This document shows, in pieces, positions 14,953-19,376 of a DNA stretch of 19,376 nucleotides. Position numbers and translations under genes: made by a program. This stretch comes from JAFDZV01 sp966128725 (GTDB lineage Bacteria; Bacteroidota; Ignavibacteria; OLB7). The notes under the pieces are model-generated. The model had not been told where the DNA came from, did not search any database, and worked only from the letters and a program-made list of their open reading frames with translations. The stretch spans positions 1-19,376 of the forward strand of contig CBHYLN010000097.1 of NCBI GenBank assembly GCA_966128725.1. The letters run 5' to 3'. Each line of letters opens with the position of its first letter. Positions within the stretch are counted from its first letter, which is position 1.

Positions 14953-16785
14953 CTACAGGCCCAACATGCTCTTGCGAATCACACGGGCGAGCTCGCCTGG
15001 GTTGGCATCGATCGCCACCGACGAGTTCGGCACTTTCTCCGGCACGAACACGGCGGCCACGTTCAGGGTATCACCGCCACGAAGAACACGGAATCCCTTT
15101 ACACCCCTGATATCGCCAAGGCTGCTGGCAAGCCCCGAGGGCGCCTGCGAAAGCGGCAGCCTGGCGCGCTCCATCTCCACATCCATGAGCACGTCGCCCG
15201 GCACAAGCCCCATCTTGGCCGCCGATCCGTTCGGCGTTACTTCAAGCACGCTCCAGCCGTTGGGGACCGATTCAACCGAGGCGCCAAGCGTCATCTGGTC
15301 GCGATACCGTGTGCTCACCGCAAAACCGATCTTGCCGAGATAATCCGCAATAGGAAGCGATTCCCGGCCGGCGATGTACTTGTTGTAGAAGTCCGCGAGA
15401 TGCGCCCCGGTGGCACGCTCCATGAACGGGATGATGTCGTCGTCGCCGAAGGTGCGGCCGGTTTTGCCGAACTCCTCGTTGAACGCCCTCATGGCATCAT
15501 CAAGGCTGCGCTTGTTGCCGGTCTGCAACCGGATCTCGGCATCCAGCATCAGGCCCAGCAACGGCCCCTTCGTGTACAGGGGCATCACCTGCTCCGGCGG
15601 AAGTTCGGCAACATGCAGGCTGAGCTCGGTAATTGGCTGGCGCTGCGGCTTGCCGATATTTCGCCCCAGGCCCGACCTTGCAAGGTCCGTCACCTCATCG
15701 GCGCCAACCATGCCGTTGCGCACCAGCAGGACCTTGGCATAATACTCGGTAAGCCCTTCGGCGAACCACAGGGAGTTGGTGCGCGGCGCCCGCTGATAAT
15801 CGAACGGGCCAAGCTCGGCCACGTGAATACGCTTGGGGCTCCAGGCATGCCAGTATTCGTGGGCAATCACGCCCAGCAACGAGCTCTCGGCCAGTTCCTC
15901 GCTCCATGGCATGCGGTACGTGGAGCTGTTGCGATGTTCCAGCGCGCCGAACAGAACATCCTCCGGCGTTGGCCGCACCAGGAAGAGCTGGAAGTCGTAA
16001 CGCTTGTACGGCATGTCGCCAAAGAAGCCGCTGACGATCTCCACGATCCTGCGCACGGAATCCACCAGCCTGCGGGCCTGCGCTGGCTTGGCTTTCTCAG
16101 GCGCGAACAATGCAATCGAATGCGGCACGCCCTTCACGGTGAACTCCAGCCGCTGGAACCGGCCCATCACCAATGGCGCGTCGACCAGGTCATCGTAATC
16201 GGCGGCCACATAGGCGTACACGCCCGCGCGCGCGGGCTTTGCGGGATCCAGCCCGATCGACACATCCCATCCCTTCGGCACGGCAAACGTAACGGCGCAC
16301 GGAATGTTCTTGTAGCCATCGGCGTACCCGAAAATCGCCACGGTGTTGGCGAACACAAAATCCTTCTCGATGTCCGACAGCCCAAACCAGAGCGAGCTGG
16401 GCACGGATTCGATATCATGAACGGTGTACGCAATCCGTGCATACCCCCCGGCGCCAACGATGCGAAATGTATTGGTGTCGCCGCGGAACACGCGCAGCGC
16501 CTGGCCGTTGCGCCCAACCGCGGTAAGGCGGCTTACGAACGCGCCGAAGTTGACGATATCGTAAGCGCCAGGCCCCCAAATCGGCAGGTGAAATACCAGC
16601 GTGTCGCCGGGTATCTCGTTCAGCTCGGCCGTGACCTCGAACGTTTCGGTTGTGAAGTTGGGCGCAACCGTGTAGCTGGCCTGTGGCCGAGCCTGCAGCC
16701 CGGTAGCGGCGCACAGCAGCATCAACAGGGCCGTTGCCGGCAACGGTTTACTCAGCAATCGAAGTATTGGGGCATAGGGGATCAT
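14953..16785 (-). CDS. M61 family (glycyl aminopeptidase-like) zinc metallopeptidase with PDZ domain, copy a
   Basis: A 610-residue secreted peptidase with signal peptide MIPYAPILRLLSKPLPATAL... cut near LQARPQ. An N-terminal M61 beta domain (PGDTLVFHLPIWGPGAYDI) leads into the catalytic gluzincin region: H309-E310-Y-W-H313 is the zinc-binding HExxH, and E343 in WFAEGLTEYY is the probable third ligand. The conserved SPKRI and GPFDYQ segments lie between them. A C-terminal PDZ domain at about 505-595 (SVLEVTPNGSAAKMGLVPGDVL) is typical of the family. M61 enzymes cut peptides with small N-terminal residues such as Gly or Ala; the natural substrate here is unknown and action in the periplasm is inferred. 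No Shine-Dalgarno is evident before ATG 16785; a 12-bp palindrome lies 9-20 bases upstream instead. It is a tandem paralogue of the gene at 16908-18893. Confidence 0.92.
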   Translation of the reverse strand: MIPYAPILRLLSKPLPATALLMLLCAATGLQARPQASYTVAPNFTTETFEVTAELNEIPGDTLVFHLPIWGPGAYDIVNFGAFVSRLTAVGRNGQALRVFRGDTNTFRIVGAGGYARIAYTVHDIESVPSSLWFGLSDIEKDFVFANTVAIFGYADGYKNIPCAVTFAVPKGWDVSIGLDPAKPARAGVYAYVAADYDDLVDAPLVMGRFQRLEFTVKGVPHSIALFAPEKAKPAQARRLVDSVRRIVEIVSGFFGDMPYKRYDFQLFLVRPTPEDVLFGALEHRNSSTYRMPWSEELAESSLLGVIAHEYWHAWSPKRIHVAELGPFDYQRAPRTNSLWFAEGLTEYYAKVLLVRNGMVGADEVTDLARSGLGRNIGKPQRQPITELSLHVAELPPEQVMPLYTKGPLLGLMLDAEIRLQTGNKRSLDDAMRAFNEEFGKTGRTFGDDDIIPFMERATGAHLADFYNKYIAGRESLPIADYLGKIGFAVSTRYRDQMTLGASVESVPNGWSVLEVTPNGSAAKMGLVPGDVLMDVEMERARLPLSQAPSGLASSLGDIRGVKGFRVLRGGDTLNVAAVFVPEKVPNSSVAIDANPGELARVIRKSMLGL

Positions 16786-16793
16786 GACGGAAC

Positions 16794-16805
16794 ACCGTAT
16801 ACGGT
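16794..16805. promoter_or_regulatory. 12-bp perfect palindrome ACCGTATACGGT upstream of M61 copy a
   Basis: The dyad is centred about 15 bases before the ATG of the peptidase gene, within the 122-bp gap between the two M61 genes. It could be an operator overlapping the translation start region. Several 12-bp palindromes are expected by chance in a window of this size, so it is only a candidate. Confidence 0.25.
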
Positions 16806-16907
16806 TGGATGTTGGAACTGGAACGCGGCACCGTGCCCGGCTTGCCGGAAGCGTGGGCGACCAGCAACGCGTGGCCTTGATGAACGCACGTTGCAGGCCG
16901 GAAGTTG

Positions 16908-18893
16908 CTACTCGCCGAAGATTTCCGTGCGGATCGCGCGGGCCGAGGAACCGGCCCCGGTATCGACGATCAACACCCGGCGCGGTTCCATGCGGTACAC
17001 GGTGCGTGCCGTAAGCCTCTGCTTCTGTCCGTTACGGAGAACCTCGTACGCACCCATCGGCAGGGTTGCCAGGAAGTCGGCGCCGTATACATCAACAGGG
17101 AACTCGGTGGCTTCGTAACGGGCACCGGTCCGGAACTCCACGGTCGTGATCAGGTCGCCGGGGCGCAAACCCGAGGAGTCGGCGCTGCCGCCGGGCGCTA
17201 CCGAGACAACCTGAAGACCGGAATCACCACGCCGCAGAACCGCATCAAATACGGCCGTGCGGGTTGGCACGGGATCGTACGCCATGCCGGCGATGCGCAT
17301 ATACTCCACGATGGGAAGCGGCTCGTGCCCCGCAATGAACCGACGATGGAACTCGGCCAGATTGGCCCCGGTTGCCTGCTCGATGATCCCGAACAACTCG
17401 TCGTCGGCGAAGGATTTGCCGGAGTCACCGTAGTGCCGATCGATGTAGCGCATTGCGTTGTCGAGGCTCATGCGATTGCCGGTGCGCGAGCGGATGGCGA
17501 TATCGAGCAGCAGCCCGATCACCGGGCCACGCCCGTACAGCGCCTCCGAACTTTCGTCCAGGGGCAGGCTCGAAATGTCGCGGCTGATTTCCTCGATCGA
17601 CTTCGCCTGCGGTACGCCCACGCGCCCCTCGAAATCGGACTCCATTTCGCGCATGAATCGGCGCGAGTTCCAGAGCCCGGAACGCAGCATCAGCACGCGT
17701 GAATAATACTCGGTAAGGCCTTCGGCAAACCACAGGGATGTTGTGCGCGGGGCATGCTGGTAATCGAACGGACCCAGCACGTTCGAGTGCGAGCGTTTCG
17801 GGCTCCAGACATGGAAGTATTCGTGGGCAACCGTCGACCCAATTTCCTGCGCGTAGCGGCTTCGGAGGGGCGCCGAGGCCAGATAGGAGGAACTGGCCGC
17901 ATGCTCCAGCGCGCCGAAGGAGTTCTGGAACTTCACTTCGGACATATCGGCGATATAGTGCTGGAAGATGTATCGCCGGTAGGGGATGCCACCGTGGAAA
18001 CCGCTTACCGTGCGCACGATCCGCCGCGTGGTGGCAACCATCTCGGCCATGTCCACGGTGTCGGTGCCGCTCAGCGTGGTAACGGTGATCGTATGCGGCA
18101 CACCATCCACCTCGAAATCCGCGCGCTGCCAGTGCCCCATCTGTACAGGGGCATCCACAAGCTGGTCGTAACCGGGAGCCCCATAGAAATGGCGCACGAC
18201 CTGGTCATGTTCCAGACGTTGATCGGGCGCAACGGAATCAAGCGCCACGGCAATCGACATCCCGTTCGGAACATCGTATGCAATCGTGCACGGTACGTTC
18301 TTGAACCCGGCAACGTATCCCAGCACCGCGGCACCGTTGGCGAACACGTAGGACCGTTCGATATCCGTAGTGCAGAACCAGACGGAGTTGGGCGGTGTTT
18401 CGATATCGGCAATCGTGTATTGCACCACAACATCCTGCCCCCCCGCCACGATGGCGTAGGTGGAGGTATCGCGGCGAATCACCGGAAGTGTTGCGCCGGA
18501 TGCCGTGGTGGCCTGGAAGGAGCGGACGTAGCGGCCGAAGGTGACAAGATCGTAGGCTCCGGGCGCCCAAACCGGAAAACAGAACAGCAACGTATCGCCG
18601 GGCATGCCGTGCAGCCGCACCCGGACGTTGAACGCCTCGGCGGCAAGATCCGGCCGGACGCTGTATGCCGCCAGCACATCCGGTTGCCGATCGGTGGGAG
18701 TATCCGCGCCAACACCGCCCGCCCCATTGGCGGCCATGTTGCCCACATGCAACGCGGCCGCGCCGGCGATCAACGTCACCGCCACGGCCAACACACGGCG
18801 CGGCAAAACGAACAATCGGGAGCACCGCGCACGGAGCCCCCGATCGGCTGAAATCACGGCCGCTTGCGGCGGGTCACTTTCCGGTTGAGCCAT
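16908..18893 (-). CDS. M61 family zinc metallopeptidase with PDZ domain, copy b
   Basis: The product is 661 residues if started at ATG 18893. The catalytic HExxH is H357-E358-Y-F-H361 (VAHEYFHVWSPKR), with E391 in WFAEGLTEYY as third zinc ligand. The beta domain (PGDTLLFCFPVWAPGAYDL) and PDZ domain (VVSVAPGGSADSSGLRPGDL) align along the whole length with the neighbour at 14953, so the pair is a diverged tandem duplication. A hydrophobic segment (FVLPRRVLAVAVTLIAGAAA) about 27 residues in acts as signal peptide or membrane anchor. The start is uncertain: ATG 18893 overlaps the thioredoxin gene by 20 bases, while a GTG at 18857 would give no overlap; neither has a good Shine-Dalgarno. The overlap suggests translational coupling with the thioredoxin-like gene. 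Envelope peptidase function is inferred from the family. Confidence 0.88.
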   Translation of the reverse strand: MAQPESDPPQAAVISADRGLRARCSRLFVLPRRVLAVAVTLIAGAAALHVGNMAANGAGGVGADTPTDRQPDVLAAYSVRPDLAAEAFNVRVRLHGMPGDTLLFCFPVWAPGAYDLVTFGRYVRSFQATTASGATLPVIRRDTSTYAIVAGGQDVVVQYTIADIETPPNSVWFCTTDIERSYVFANGAAVLGYVAGFKNVPCTIAYDVPNGMSIAVALDSVAPDQRLEHDQVVRHFYGAPGYDQLVDAPVQMGHWQRADFEVDGVPHTITVTTLSGTDTVDMAEMVATTRRIVRTVSGFHGGIPYRRYIFQHYIADMSEVKFQNSFGALEHAASSSYLASAPLRSRYAQEIGSTVAHEYFHVWSPKRSHSNVLGPFDYQHAPRTTSLWFAEGLTEYYSRVLMLRSGLWNSRRFMREMESDFEGRVGVPQAKSIEEISRDISSLPLDESSEALYGRGPVIGLLLDIAIRSRTGNRMSLDNAMRYIDRHYGDSGKSFADDELFGIIEQATGANLAEFHRRFIAGHEPLPIVEYMRIAGMAYDPVPTRTAVFDAVLRRGDSGLQVVSVAPGGSADSSGLRPGDLITTVEFRTGARYEATEFPVDVYGADFLATLPMGAYEVLRNGQKQRLTARTVYRMEPRRVLIVDTGAGSSARAIRTEIFGE

Positions 18894-19368
18894 TCTTGAT
18901 GTAGTCTTCGTAGGAGACGCCTTTTGCGTACACCCCGTCGCCAAAATATTTCAGCACCGGAAGGAAATCCTTTGGCGCCATATAGCCCGACACCACGGTA
19001 AGCAGCTCGCCCTTCTCACTAAAGAACACCGTGGCCGGATACCCCCGAACGCCCAGTACCTGCCCGAACTCGCCCAGCGAATACTCCTTGCCGTTGAAGG
19101 TAAGCTTGCCGCTCTTCTCCGGGTTCATCTTGCAGGCGATGAAACGCTGGTTGAGATAGGAAACAACGGTGCTGTCGGCATACGTGTCGCGATCCATCCG
19201 CTTGCACCAGCCACACCAGTCGGTATACACGTCCAGCACGATCAGCTTGTTGAGCGTGGTCGCGTTCTCCAGGCCATAGTTGATGGTCTTCCAATCCAGT
19301 TGCACGCCGCCGGCGTAAACGTTCATGATCGGCAGAACAAGTAACGCGACCACCAGTCTGGCCGCCAT
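18874..19368 (-). CDS. Exported thioredoxin-like protein
   Basis: A 164-residue thioredoxin-fold protein with a signal peptide (MAARLVVALLVLPIMNVYAG). The redox motif is C52-G-W-C55 within VYTDWCGWCKRMD, and the cis-proline is P111 in GYPATVFF, so it should be active in thiol-disulfide chemistry. The sequence style (DW..Y..LENA....K.I..D.YTDWCGWCK, D..V..Y.N..F) fits the Thioredoxin_7/DsbD-gamma-like group acting in the periplasm, probably reducing or repairing disulfides. Only eight bases remain upstream before the window edge, so a more distant start cannot be excluded and the promoter is not visible. It is first in a same-strand run with the two M61 peptidases and overlaps the start of the first of them, so shared expression is likely. 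Confidence 0.88.
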   Translation of the reverse strand: MAARLVVALLVLPIMNVYAGGVQLDWKTINYGLENATTLNKLIVLDVYTDWCGWCKRMDRDTYADSTVVSYLNQRFIACKMNPEKSGKLTFNGKEYSLGEFGQVLGVRGYPATVFFSEKGELLTVVSGYMAPKDFLPVLKYFGDGVYAKGVSYEDYIKNGSTGK

Positions 19369-19376
19369 GTATCGGG

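Overview
The window is about 62-65% GC by impression and gene-dense. It most likely comes from a high-GC member of the Fibrobacteres-Chlorobi-Bacteroidetes group. The best evidence is the giant secreted protein at 913-6111, which ends in a type IX secretion (T9SS type A) sorting domain and combines vWA, NHL and Hydin-like (choice-of-anchor D) modules. Ignavibacteria/Kapabacteria-like lineages fit this style, but no marker gene here fixes the taxon.

Layout, left to right. (1) 2-589, +: C-terminal half of a MATE multidrug/Na+ antiporter. (2) 913-6111, +: 1732-residue T9SS cargo protein. (3) 6196-7290, -: endonuclease/exonuclease/phosphatase-fold lipoprotein, convergent with the giant gene. (4) 7462-7794, +: pterin-4a-carbinolamine dehydratase (phhB). 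(5) 7795-13952, +: two paralogous secreted FG-GAP/VCBS proteins with ASPIC/UnbV domains (CRTAC1-like) and His-rich C-termini. Each is preceded by a non-coding array of about 68-bp repeats, and each array is interrupted at the same point by a 247-248-bp cassette. (6) 13982-19368, -: a run of four genes transcribed leftward: thioredoxin-like protein, two tandem M61 zinc peptidases with PDZ domains, and a CDF metal transporter whose four metal-site residues (N,D,D,D) suggest Mn2+.

The least ordinary part is 7792-11673. The block [68-bp repeat array + structured cassette + secreted VCBS/UnbV gene] occurs twice in tandem, offset by 3249 bp at the cassette. The first 189 bp around the left part of the cassette have only 4 mismatches between copies, clearly fewer than the two flanking genes show. 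The cassettes contain short palindromes, a duplicated GCGCCGTAGGTGC hairpin at exactly 50-bp spacing, and a 10-bp palindrome that differs between copies by a compensating pair of changes. I see no credible ORF in the cassettes. They could be structured RNAs, non-autonomous mobile repeats or binding-site clusters; sequence alone does not decide.

How the genes may work together is largely inference. Most products carry export signals (T9SS cargo, EEP lipoprotein, two VCBS/UnbV proteins, thioredoxin, both peptidases), so this is a cell-envelope locus. The His-rich VCBS proteins converge on a probable Mn2+ exporter, which raises but does not prove an envelope metal-handling link. No rRNA, tRNA, CRISPR array, transposase or phage gene was seen.
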